From Methanosarcina sp. (GTDB taxonomy: Archaea > Halobacteriota > Methanosarcinia > Methanosarcinales > Methanosarcinaceae), in assembly GCA_003157235.1 (NCBI GenBank), contig PMJC01000135.1, positions 320 through 5,925 on the forward strand: 5,606 nt of DNA, given 5' to 3'. The translations under genes and the position numbers were made by a program. Below the pieces are notes generated by a model that saw only the letters and a list, made by a program, of their open reading frames with translations, was not told where the DNA came from and ran no database searches. Positions 1 to 5,606 of the stretch are shown here, piece after piece (the stretch's first letter is position 1; each line of letters opens with the position of its first letter).

Positions 1-13
1 GTAAAATAGATGA

Positions 14-139
14 AAAATAGTTCCATTTTTATTTTCTAGTAATCGAGAGTATGGACTGAAACGGTGAACTTATGGAAGCCCACAACAGTTTGCTACTGAC
101 CCTACTTATAAGACAGCATGTGAGTTACATTATTATTAA
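14..139 (+). pseudogene. Unidentified decayed coding trace at left edge
   Basis: This plus-strand frame reads like protein but carries one internal TGA (65-67) and ends at TAA (137-139). Around the TGA it reads SSNREYGLKR, stop, then TYGSPQQFATDPTYKTACEL. The amino-acid mix (Pro, Gln, Cys, charged residues) is richer than expected from random AT-rich DNA, and the TGA could derive from TGG or CGA. I do not recognise the family. No start codon or ribosome binding site is visible, and the 5' part may lie outside the window. It could be the C-terminal end of a dead gene, or chance. Confidence 0.25.
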
Positions 140-525
140 TCCACTTCCCATATCCTAGATAAGTTCTCGATATTGTTACATAAATTTATATTACATAGAG
201 ATAATACAAATTAAGTGATATAAATAGTCCTTTATATTTTCAAATAGGAAGCCGGAATTTAAAACTATTTAAATCAAAAAAGGAACGATTATGGGGCTGT
301 ATAAGGCATTATCCTCAATCTGATATCAAAGTCTAACGAACAATCAAAAACCTATTTGCGAGCTGAGATTAAGTCTAATTATTCGAGAACTGGGAAGAAA
401 GCAGCTAGATCAGTTAAGTTAATGAAATAAAGGATATCATTTTTTCATACAGTTTCTCCCTAATTTAAAGTAAAATTAAAATAAAGACAAAAGGGATTAT
501 CCGAGTTCGGGTTTTGTGTGTAAGG
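140..525. other. Spacer without a supportable gene
   Basis: The stretch is AT-rich, has stops in all frames and shows no RNA gene. It holds a perfect AT-rich inverted repeat, ATTTAAA at 257-263 and TTTAAAT at 268-274 with a 4-base loop. Two short protein-like strings appear on the plus strand in different frames. One, around 285-335, reads ERLWGCIRHYPQSDIKV. The other, around 350-415, contains LIIRELGRKQLDQLS. They may be remnants of a dead gene, but neither can be assigned to a family. Confidence 0.4.
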
Positions 526-559
526 TTGTATAGGGTAAGTCAGTATGATCCCTATACAA
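526..559. repeat. Perfect 10-bp inverted repeat
   Basis: TTGTATAGGG (526-535) is matched exactly by its reverse complement CCCTATACAA (550-559), with 14 bases between them. It could form a hairpin in DNA or RNA. It could also be an operator, a terminal repeat of a small element or a replication-associated dyad. Nothing adjacent settles which. It lies in the region that trails the decayed primase gene. Confidence 0.6.
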
Positions 560-592
560 AATAACGTTATAAGTAAACCTAATTAGTCAAAA

Positions 593-616
593 TGTGTGGG
601 GTGTGTGGGGTGTGTG
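593..616. repeat. G-rich tandem repeat, unit TGTGTGGGG
   Basis: Two full copies of the 9-base unit TGTGTGGGG (593-601 and 602-610) are followed by a partial third copy, TGTGTG (611-616). All G residues are on the plus strand, which is striking in such AT-rich surroundings. It may be an iteron-like remnant or a simple slippage product. There are only two runs of four G, so an intramolecular four-run G-quadruplex is not supported. Confidence 0.6.
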
Positions 617-652
617 CATAGTTTGGAAATAAATTTTTTTCCCTATATTATA

Positions 653-718
653 TCACACATTTATAGGCTTGCCCTTAATTTCCGTATCAATAACCTTAAA
701 AATACTGTATGGAGTACT
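653..718 (-). pseudogene. Short decayed coding trace downstream of the primase relic
   Basis: The minus strand reads TPYSIFKVIDTEIKGKPINV and then TGA (653-655). It looks like real protein (beta-strand pattern, Lys/Glu balance) and lies on the same strand as the primase relic, where a second replication gene would be expected. An upstream TAA in the same frame separates it from a further coding-like string (VSLGF). The family is not recognised. A role in replication is inferred from position only. Confidence 0.25.
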
Positions 719-749
719 AAAGCCTAGTGAAACTTATCCTTCTCTATCT

Positions 750-792
750 CCGCAATCGTTCACTTGATTCCAAGTGATTTTTGAAATTGCGG
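750..792. repeat. Nested double hairpin at the 3' end of the primase relic
   Basis: An outer stem, CCGCAAT (750-756) with ATTGCGG (786-792), encloses an inner stem, TCACTTG (760-766) with CAAGTGA (771-777), around an ATTC loop. Both stems are perfect 7-bp matches. The structure begins about 20 bases beyond the last readable codon of the primase relic on the minus strand, so it could be a 3' hairpin or terminator-like element of that gene. A replication-associated dyad is also possible. Confidence 0.5.
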
Positions 793-811
793 GCAGAGAT
801 TGTGTTTTTGA

Positions 812-2168
812 TTATCGGTACATATCTCTTCTTAATTTAGATTTATAAAGCTCCCTGTCTACATAGTAAACCGAACTTGACATCCCTTACACAATGACAT
901 TTCATATCAGGCTTACATGCTCGCATTTCAGTAATGTCTAGTCTTGGATAATCGCTTCCAGGTGTCCTTAGCGTCCTACATGAAGGACAATTCATCCGTC
1001 TAAACTATGATTCGAAAACCTTAGCTTTAGAAGCTCCCCATCTTTCCATAATCTCTAACCATATGCTCTGTACGTACTCTTCTGATAATCTCATCTGTCT
1101 AAAAAAACTTGCTCAGAAAGTCAACGCTCTAGTTGCTCCTGCTCCACCAACCTGTCTACACATAATATTTTTAACGCAAGGAGGGGAATGGGAAAAATCA
1201 AAATGTCCAGTAGATATCTCAACCAGTCCGGATGTCCCGGTATTTTTTAATTTTTGTTTTCATTTTTTTTCCCTTGCTTCTTCAAGATACATTTTAAGGA
1301 ATCGAAGAAAACCATTCTCATCATCGTAAATGATGTACCAAGTTTCCCCAGCTTCCAGAACTTCATCTTTAAGGGGTAGGTTAGCATGATTAAAGTTTAT
1401 AATAGGGTTGTTTACATCCAGCGGTATAACTGGATATGGATGCTTTTTATGTATGCGTAGATACTTTTAAAGATTCTTTTTGCTTGATTAAGCTCATCAG
1501 CTTTAACATAAGGTTCGTATTGCGAGAATTTTCGGAAGAATTCATCAGATAGAGCCTTAATCAATGTATTAAGAGCATCAGTTAGATATTCCACCATCTT
1601 CACATATCCAGGGCTTTCCGGACTTATAATCCTAGAAAAATAGTCTTTAAATATTCAATGATGCAAAAAAACATAAATTCCACCACCGGAAAACAGGCAT
1701 ATACGGAATTGGGAACATATTCCCGAAGCTTTTCTATAAAAAATTTAGCCATGGCTTCTACTGCTTTTTTACTTCAGGATCTCTTATGTTGGCTCCGTGA
1801 CCGTTTACTTTATCTATAGTATCGATGTCTATTCCAAAAGTATAGGCTTTCACCTGCTCTTTGCTTAATCGAGTAATTTCCTGCTTTTCAATTGAGCTTA
1901 ATTCAATATCGTAAGTTTCTTGAGAAAAATATGAAAGGGTTGTATATAGTGTCCGATGCCGAATTGTTGATTCTTTATAGGTATTTGAATTCATAGGCTG
2001 AGGAAATTTCTTTCCCTTTATCCCTGTTCTGTACCATGCTATAGAATCCCCAACAGCCCATTTTAGAGAATTTGAAGTTTTGGAGACTCTTAAAATGGTA
2101 TCCATTACTTGTGGGCGTTTGTAGTGTTTCTTAGTTTCTGGGGAAGCAGTCCCACAAATTATAGCCAT
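812..2168 (-). pseudogene. Decayed AEP-superfamily DNA primase (PriS-like catalytic core with PriL-like Cys-rich end)
   Basis: Joining minus-strand frames gives one continuous primase-like protein of about 450 residues. From ATG 2168 the first segment runs to TAG 1758-1760 and contains AYTFGIDIDTID; its Asp pair (1821-1829) fits catalytic motif I (DxD) of archaeo-eukaryotic primases. After a lost A in a run at 1765-1770 and a lost T at 1690-1693 comes SGGGIYVFLHH (1658-1690), which fits motif II. An in-frame TGA (1655-1657) follows, probably from CGA. Next come KADELNQAKRIFK, a likely motif III region, and, after another frame change near 1450, HKKHPYPVIPLD. The C-terminal part (about 1226-843) has PPCVKNIM, NCPSC and CKPDMKCHC, a PriL/PriCT-like metal-binding pattern, interrupted by TGA 1113-1115 and TAG 1005-1007. 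A last frame change gives VYYVDREL, ending at TAA 812-814. Primases of this kind make RNA or DNA primers at replication forks. This copy cannot make a full protein. The family call comes from motifs and memory, not from a search. Confidence 0.75.
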
Positions 2169-2247
2169 TAGATCCCCACACCAGTTATTAACTAACTACC
2201 ATCAGTACCTAAACTGTTTACAGCTAACATTTGGCACTAATTGAAAA

Positions 2248-2256
2248 TTAAATATT
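2248..2256 (-). promoter_or_regulatory. Possible TATA box for the primase relic
   Basis: On the minus strand AATATTTAA is preceded by the purine-rich GAGAAAT, resembling an archaeal BRE/TATA pair. Transcription would begin near 2225, giving a leader of roughly 55 bases before ATG 2168. AT-rich strings of this kind are common here, so the call is weak. Confidence 0.2.
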
Positions 2257-2353
2257 ATTTCTCTTGTAAAATAATAACTATATTATTTTTTTTATAACTC
2301 TACAAGATATATGGCAATTCCAAAAAAGAGCTGTAATTTTCTGGATATGATAT

Positions 2354-2722
2354 CTAAAAATTGAGTTTTTGGGTTCTGTAAAGTTGTTGGTTGATATCAC
2401 ATTTTGTTTTCGAAGGATGAGAACTCCAAGTCTCCAGAGCAAGTTCAAGTTCATTGTGTTCTCAAAAATTACTAGCACTCTTTTCTCCATTCACATCATC
2501 TATTCCAATTTTAGCCCCACCACTTAAATGTGCAATATAATAACTTCTCAGCATACCGATTTTTTGAACTTTTCACAACTTCAATACATCCGACTACATT
2601 TTGTTTCAAATTTTCATATCATCAATTTTAGGTTGACCATAGATGAATGCCAAATTCGATCAATACATTGTTTCTCAAGTTCAAAGTCTAAAGACTATGC
2701 TATTGCTGTAAAAAAAACGTTT
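2354..2722 (-). pseudogene. Unidentified decayed gene upstream of the primase relic
   Basis: Protein-like strings appear in shifting minus-strand frames. They are SLDFELEKQCIDRIWHS (about 2640-2700), YGQPKIDDMKI (about 2612-2645), NVVGCIEVVKSSKNRYAEKL (about 2545-2605), LSGGAKIGIDDVNGEKSASN (about 2467-2527) and EHNELELALETW (about 2425-2461). Stops interrupt them, for example TGA 2462-2464 and TAG 2354-2356. The order is consistent with one broken gene on the same strand as the primase relic and just 5' of it. The middle part is helical and Lys-rich and loosely recalls site-specific recombinases, but no catalytic motif is visible, so I make no family call. Confidence 0.35.
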
Positions 2723-2725
2723 TAA

Positions 2726-2740
2726 ACATAATGATTATGT
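2726..2740. promoter_or_regulatory. 15-base perfect palindrome, possible operator
   Basis: ACATAAT and ATTATGT flank a single central G, giving a perfect 7-1-7 dyad. It lies between the decayed minus-strand gene and the dphB promoter region, where a dimeric regulator could bind. AT-rich palindromes arise by chance at some rate, and no second copy was seen. Confidence 0.3.
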
Positions 2741-2788
2741 AGGCTTCAATCCACATGCAATTGACTATAGTAAATCAAAAAAACCAGA

Positions 2789-2808
2789 CGAAATAAAAAG
2801 TATATACA
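2789..2808 (+). promoter_or_regulatory. Candidate dphB promoter (BRE/TATA)
   Basis: A purine-rich stretch, CGAAATAAAAA, leads into GTATATAC, which fits the archaeal BRE plus TATA layout. Start of transcription would be near 2830, giving a leader of about 40 bases before ATG 2874. A second TATA-like string, GAATATATCC (2823-2832), is an alternative with a shorter leader. Confidence 0.4.
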
Positions 2809-2873
2809 ATTGTAATGTAACGGAATATATCCGCGACAAAAAGCTTTAAGATAATAAGCCCATAAAGCAGGCT

Positions 2874-3713
2874 ATGCTCACATTCATAGGGCTGGGTCTT
2901 TTTAGCGAGTATGACATTTCTTTAAAGGGACTGGAGGCTGTCAGGAAAGCTGACATTGTTTATGCGGAGTTCTATACTTCATGTCTCATGGGTACGAACC
3001 TGGATAAAATGGAAAAGCTATATGGGAAAAAAGTTTGTTTGCTCTCAAGAGAGAATATAGAACAGCAGCCGGATTGGTTGGTTAAAGCAAAAGAAATGAA
3101 TATAGTTTTTTTGACTGGGGGAGACACGATGATTTCTACAACCCACGTGGATCTGCGCCTGAGAGCAGAAAAATTAGGAATAGACACCCACCTGATTCAT
3201 GGAGCTTCCATTACTTCAGCCGTTTCAGGGCTCACAGGGTTGCAGAACTATTGCTTTGGGAAATCCACAAGCATTCCTCACCCTTATAAAAGCAAGAGAG
3301 GCACAAGAATTATCTCGGAAACACCTTATGATATTATAAATCAAAATATAAAAATGGATCTTCATACTTTAATTTTTCTGGATATTGATACGGAAAATGA
3401 CTACATGACCGTGAACACAGCACTTGAGCTTCTTCTGGAAATTGATGAAAAAAGAGGAGAAGGACTCATAAACCGAACTATTGCAATTGGGATAGCTAGA
3501 GCAGGCTCAGAAAAACCGGTAATAAAAGCTGATTATGCAAAAAAGCTAAAACACTTCAATTTTGGGAAACCCCTCCATATACTCGTAATTCCAGGAAAGT
3601 TACACTTCCTTGAAGCTGAAGCACTTGTGATACTGGCTGGAGGACCAATGGAGCTTATGGAAAAGGATGGAGTAAAAAGAAAGAATAAAGCTACCAATCT
3701 GCTTCTCAGGTGA
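2874..3713 (+). CDS. dphB: Diphthine synthase (EF-2 diphthamide biosynthesis methyltransferase)
   Basis: Product of 279 residues. DphB uses S-adenosylmethionine to trimethylate the 3-amino-3-carboxypropyl group on the modified histidine of archaeal elongation factor 2, the second stage of diphthamide synthesis in the cytoplasm. It belongs to the tetrapyrrole methylase-like SAM family. Visible hallmarks are the N-terminal strand MLTFIGLGL (1-9), DIVYAEFYTS (27-36), TGGDTMISTTH (81-91, the glycine-rich SAM-binding region), VDLRLRAEKLGI, then HGASITSAVSGLTGLQNY (109-126), and the late strand HILVIPGKLHFLEAEAL (235-251). The length is slightly above the family norm because of a basic C-terminal tail. 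The start is well fixed: an in-frame TAA at 2847-2849 leaves no earlier ATG, and the family begins with this strand. The ribosome binding site is poor (AGG only two bases before ATG). The stop overlaps the next gene by four bases (GTGA). Confidence 0.95.
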   Translation: MLTFIGLGLFSEYDISLKGLEAVRKADIVYAEFYTSCLMGTNLDKMEKLYGKKVCLLSRENIEQQPDWLVKAKEMNIVFLTGGDTMISTTHVDLRLRAEKLGIDTHLIHGASITSAVSGLTGLQNYCFGKSTSIPHPYKSKRGTRIISETPYDIINQNIKMDLHTLIFLDIDTENDYMTVNTALELLLEIDEKRGEGLINRTIAIGIARAGSEKPVIKADYAKKLKHFNFGKPLHILVIPGKLHFLEAEALVILAGGPMELMEKDGVKRKNKATNLLLR

Positions 3714-4000
3714 TCAAGGTGCCTGCCGATTTAAGCGAAAAAGTCAAAAGATATGAAGATATGCTAAAAAGAGCACTGCAAAAAGCAAAATATTTCCCGA
3801 CTCCAAATTCCCACATGAATAACATTGCAAAAGATTATTACACAATGGCTGAAGCCTATTATAAGGATGGAGTTTATTTTCGGAACAAGGGAGATCCGGT
3901 AAATGCTCTCGCCTCTTTCAGCTATGGTCATGCATGGCTTGATGCGGGAACAAAACTCGGTATTTTTGTAGTTGATGATGAAACCCTTTTCACCATATGA
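3710..4000 (+). CDS. DUF357 family protein, coupled to dphB
   Basis: A small, predicted all-helical protein of 96 residues with no established function. The family pattern is clear in the C-terminal half, AEAYYKDGVYFRNKGD (47-62) followed by ALASFSYGHAWLDAGTKLG (66-84), the two helices that define DUF357. An amphipathic helix covers residues 8-28. There is no signal peptide or membrane segment, so it should be cytoplasmic. GTG 3710 overlaps the dphB stop by four bases, implying translational coupling and a shared transcript. An alternative start is GTG 3719, three codons later. The string GGTGAT at 3709-3714 is an ideal Shine-Dalgarno sequence for it, and it would remove the overlap. A role near diphthamide formation or translation is a guess from the pairing. 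Confidence 0.85.
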   Translation: MIKVPADLSEKVKRYEDMLKRALQKAKYFPTPNSHMNNIAKDYYTMAEAYYKDGVYFRNKGDPVNALASFSYGHAWLDAGTKLGIFVVDDETLFTI

Positions 4001-4160
4001 GAAAAAAGAACAAAGAAGCAAAAAATGAAAATGCGGGAATCCACATAGAATAGAGAAAGTAAGGTATCCCTGAATGAAAAAATTGAAAATATAGAACTAA
4101 AAACAAAAAACAGAACTGAAAAACAATGTCAAAAGAACGTACATAACTGTTATCAGAATA

Positions 4161-4178
4161 AGAAACAATTTATATATT
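4161..4178 (+). promoter_or_regulatory. Candidate promoter of the DUF555 gene
   Basis: AGAAACAA followed by TTTATATATT matches the archaeal BRE/TATA arrangement well. Transcription would start near 4200, leaving a leader of about 70 bases. A clear promoter here and a 268-base gap after DUF357 indicate that the DUF555 gene is expressed separately from dphB. No convincing terminator was seen in the gap. Confidence 0.5.
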
Positions 4179-4257
4179 TTAATCCATTCTTTAGATTCTG
4201 CAAAAATTTTCCCAATCAGAAAATATTCTTAAAAAAGTATAATAATAGAATAATTAC

Positions 4258-4262
4258 GGTGA
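4258..4262 (+). promoter_or_regulatory. Ribosome binding site of the DUF555 gene
   Basis: GGTGA lies six bases before ATG 4269 and complements the anti-Shine-Dalgarno end of archaeal 16S rRNA. It fixes the start codon. Confidence 0.7.
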
Positions 4263-4268
4263 ATAATA

Positions 4269-4658
4269 ATGAAAAACTTTCATGTGGTACTTGAAGCAGC
4301 TTGGTTGGTTAGAGATGTAAAGACAACTGATGATGCGATAGGGGTAGCGATTTCTGAAGCTGGAAAGCGCCTGAACCCCAAATTGGACTTTGTTGAGGTC
4401 GACGTAGGAACCACTTCCTGCCCTGCATGTTGCGAGCCTTTCAGCAGTGTATTTATAGCAGCAAATACTGCTCTTGTGGGACTTATTTTTGAGATGAAAG
4501 TTTTTGATGCCGAATCTGCAGAACACGCAGAAAGGATTACAAAATCTGTGATAGGTAAATCTCTCCGCGACATTCCACTGACAGTTGTCGAAGTGACTGA
4601 ATTCGAAAGATTAGGAGATAAGGGAGACAAAAAGCAGAAAAATAAAGGAGATAAATAA
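4269..4658 (+). CDS. DUF555 / UPF0212 family protein
   Basis: A 129-residue protein of an archaeal conserved family with no known function. The body is very typical: [20 protein letters not shown] (5-24), [20 protein letters not shown] (27-46), then [10 protein letters not shown] (49-58), [19 protein letters not shown] (65-83) and [15 protein letters not shown] (95-109). The cysteines at 51, 54 and 55 suggest a metal-binding turn. As I recall, relatives have CPxCGE here, so Cys55 would replace a glycine. The last dozen residues ([14 protein letters not shown]) are a low-complexity charged tail beyond the conserved body, encoded by near-repeats of GGAGATAA or GGAGACAA. No signal peptide or membrane helix is present. 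The gene has its own promoter and a strong ribosome binding site, and a likely terminator follows at once. The family call is secure and the function is unknown. Confidence 0.9.
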   Translation: MKNFHVVLEAAWLVRDVKTTDDAIGVAISEAGKRLNPKLDFVEVDVGTTSCPACCEPFSSVFIAANTALVGLIFEMKVFDAESAEHAERITKSVIGKSLRDIPLTVVEVTEFERLGDKGDKKQKNKGDK

Positions 4659-4706
4659 ACAGTTTTTTTGAAAACATGGCAAAAAGAGTTTTTCGGAAAA
4701 AACTGT
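4659..4706 (+). terminator. Hairpin and T-tract terminator after DUF555
   Basis: ACAGTTTTTT (4659-4668) pairs perfectly with AAAAAACTGT (4697-4706); an inner AAAA/TTTT pairing can extend the stem imperfectly. A run of seven T (4663-4669) begins only four bases after the stop codon. In archaea T-tracts alone can stop RNA polymerase, so the tract may matter more than the stem. Confidence 0.5.
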
Positions 4707-5046
4707 CAAAAATACCAGAAATTGCATAGGCATAATGGTGAAGCTTTTCATACCTTAAAGAGGATTATTGATAAACTTTTGACTTTTCGCTAATATTAAT
4801 AGTATACCAATTATAATTATATAACAAAATTTAGTGTTTTACAAAAATTCTCATAATTTAGTCCAGACAAGCTCAAACAAGCTCATGGAGAAAAAGAAGG
4901 TGTATTTCATAGGATAGAAGCCGACAAAAAATAGGTTATATTTTCTGTATATTTATCCATATTTTAAATGTATAAAATCCCAAAAATCTCTGGGGTCATC
5001 CGAGCCCCATGAAAAAAGAGGATACTACATAAACGGAGAAATTTCC
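4707..5046. other. Spacer before the kinase pseudogene
   Basis: No gene or RNA gene was seen here. The spacer contains a 10-base tandem repeat, ACAAGCTCAA (4867-4876) followed by ACAAGCTCAT (4877-4886). TATA-like strings occur at about 4947-4955 (GTATATTTA) and 4969-4978 (TGTATAAAAT), which could once have driven the kinase. A small hairpin, TGGGG (4991-4995) with CCCCA (5005-5009), lies in the would-be leader. GGAG at 5035-5038 lies eight bases before the kinase ATG and could be its ribosome binding site. Confidence 0.4.
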
Positions 5047-5606
5047 ATGGTAGGACATCATGCTCTGGATTACATCGTTGATGTTGAAAAAATAGAAGAA
5101 AAAAATGAATGTTTCCTTGCGCTTGATTACCAAAAGTACCCAAGCGGGAGTGCTGCTAACATTATGGTTGCCATTGCAAGTTTCCAAAGCTTTTATTTTC
5201 ACAGACAAGGAAAATAACCAGATAACATATATTTTTACTGTAGAGCCTCTTCAAAATTCAAAGAGTTTGAACCAAGATATATCCAATTTGTCCAGTTCGC
5301 CATCGGAGATCTAGTATATATTGCATCATCGTGCAAATAGCCAACTTTGTATCCTTTGATCCGGGCCAAGACCTAGCACGTATTCAAAAGAGAAACTAGA
5401 AATCATCCTCGATTATACTGCTATCCTCTTCCAAATCGGCATGAAATCAGATGGGTTTCGAAGATACAGAGAAAAACTTATGTGAGCTCAACACTATCAT
5501 TGCAATTATCATAGTCACATAAGATGCTGAATGGAGCAGAATCTATACCGATAAAGAAGAATTCACATTTCCTGTGGTTTCTGTTAGAACTGTTGGCACC
5601 ACAGGA
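5047..5606 (+). pseudogene. PfkB-family nucleoside kinase pseudogene (MJ0406-like), cut by window end
   Basis: Stitched frames match the MJ0406 type of PfkB kinase, which phosphorylates nucleosides with ATP. From ATG 5047 it reads MVGHHALDYIVDVEKIEE and YPSGSAANIMVAIASF, the substrate-binding N-terminal part. It then jumps at about 5185 to KAFIFTDKENNQITY, so about 40 codons are missing. Frame changes follow near 5230 (YFYCRASSKFKEFEPRYI), 5331 (QIANFVSFDPGQDLAR), 5381 (YSKEKLEIILDYTAILF) and 5430-5450 (MGFEDTEKNLCEL). Stops lie at 5338-5340, 5397-5399, 5483-5485 and 5520-5522. The end reads RIYTDKEEFTFPVV and then VGTTG, where intact relatives have D(P/T)TGAGD; its first Asp is Gly here. The upstream in-frame codons GAA ATT TCC (EIS) may be lost N-terminal sequence. 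The identity is firm. The gene is plainly non-functional and its remainder lies outside the window. Confidence 0.9.

Noticed and set aside
1005..1007. In-frame TAG in the primase relic as a pyrrolysine codon
   Set aside because: Methanosarcina can read TAG as pyrrolysine, but this frame also has TGA stops and several frame changes, and the codon sits where SWF would be expected (TGG to TAG).
1063..1329. Plus-strand open frame of 88 codons
   Set aside because: It is the antisense of the C-terminal part of the primase relic, has no ribosome binding site and gives an implausible protein.
1412..1603. Minus-strand 63-codon frame as a separate small gene
   Set aside because: It is one internal segment of the primase relic, containing the KADELNQAKRIFK region, not an independent gene.
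2528..2725. Plus-strand 65-codon open frame before dphB
   Set aside because: Low-complexity composition, no ribosome binding site, and it lies antisense to coding-like traces on the minus strand.
4280..4630. Minus-strand 116-codon open frame
   Set aside because: Antisense shadow of the well-recognised DUF555 gene; Ser/Thr-rich composition and no ribosome binding site.
5105..5314. Plus-strand 69-codon open frame as a real gene
   Set aside because: Its second half is the KAFIFTDKENN segment of the kinase pseudogene and its first half is out of the kinase frame.
1..5606. CRISPR array, tRNA, rRNA or complete insertion sequence
   Set aside because: No regularly spaced repeats, no tRNA cloverleaf or rRNA core sequence, and no intact transposase or paired terminal repeats were seen by eye.

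Overview
The window reads as chromosomal DNA of a methanogenic archaeon, most likely Methanosarcina or a close relative. The evidence is an archaeal diphthine synthase gene, two archaeal-only families of unknown function (DUF357 and DUF555/UPF0212), archaeal TATA-type promoters, a GGTGA ribosome binding site and AT-rich spacers. The genus assignment rests on recognising the protein sequences, not on a search.

Layout. Bases 1-2740 hold no intact gene. On the minus strand this part contains a badly decayed primase gene (812-2168). Its conceptual translation, pieced together across several frames, has archaeo-eukaryotic primase (AEP) motifs and a Cys-rich PriL-like C-terminal region. Upstream of it on the same strand lies a second, unidentified decayed frame (about 2354-2722), and a short coding-like trace lies downstream (653-718). 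A further coding-like trace lies on the plus strand at the left edge (14-139). Several inverted and tandem repeats sit at or beyond the 3' end of the primase relic. I read the block as the remains of a replication module, probably from a plasmid or integrated element; the element origin is inference.

Bases 2790-4706 are the healthy core: dphB (2874-3713) translationally coupled to a DUF357 gene (3710-4000), then a separately promoted DUF555 gene (4269-4658) followed by a hairpin/T-tract terminator. DphB methylates the modified histidine of elongation factor 2 on the way to diphthamide. The tight dphB-DUF357 overlap suggests a functional link, but DUF357 and DUF555 have no established function.

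Bases 4707-5606 contain a spacer with promoter-like elements and then a pseudogene of a PfkB-family nucleoside kinase resembling Methanocaldococcus MJ0406. It has an internal deletion, at least five frame changes and stop codons, and it runs off the right edge. Intact genes thus sit between two decayed loci, which argues for real gene decay and against poor sequence quality.
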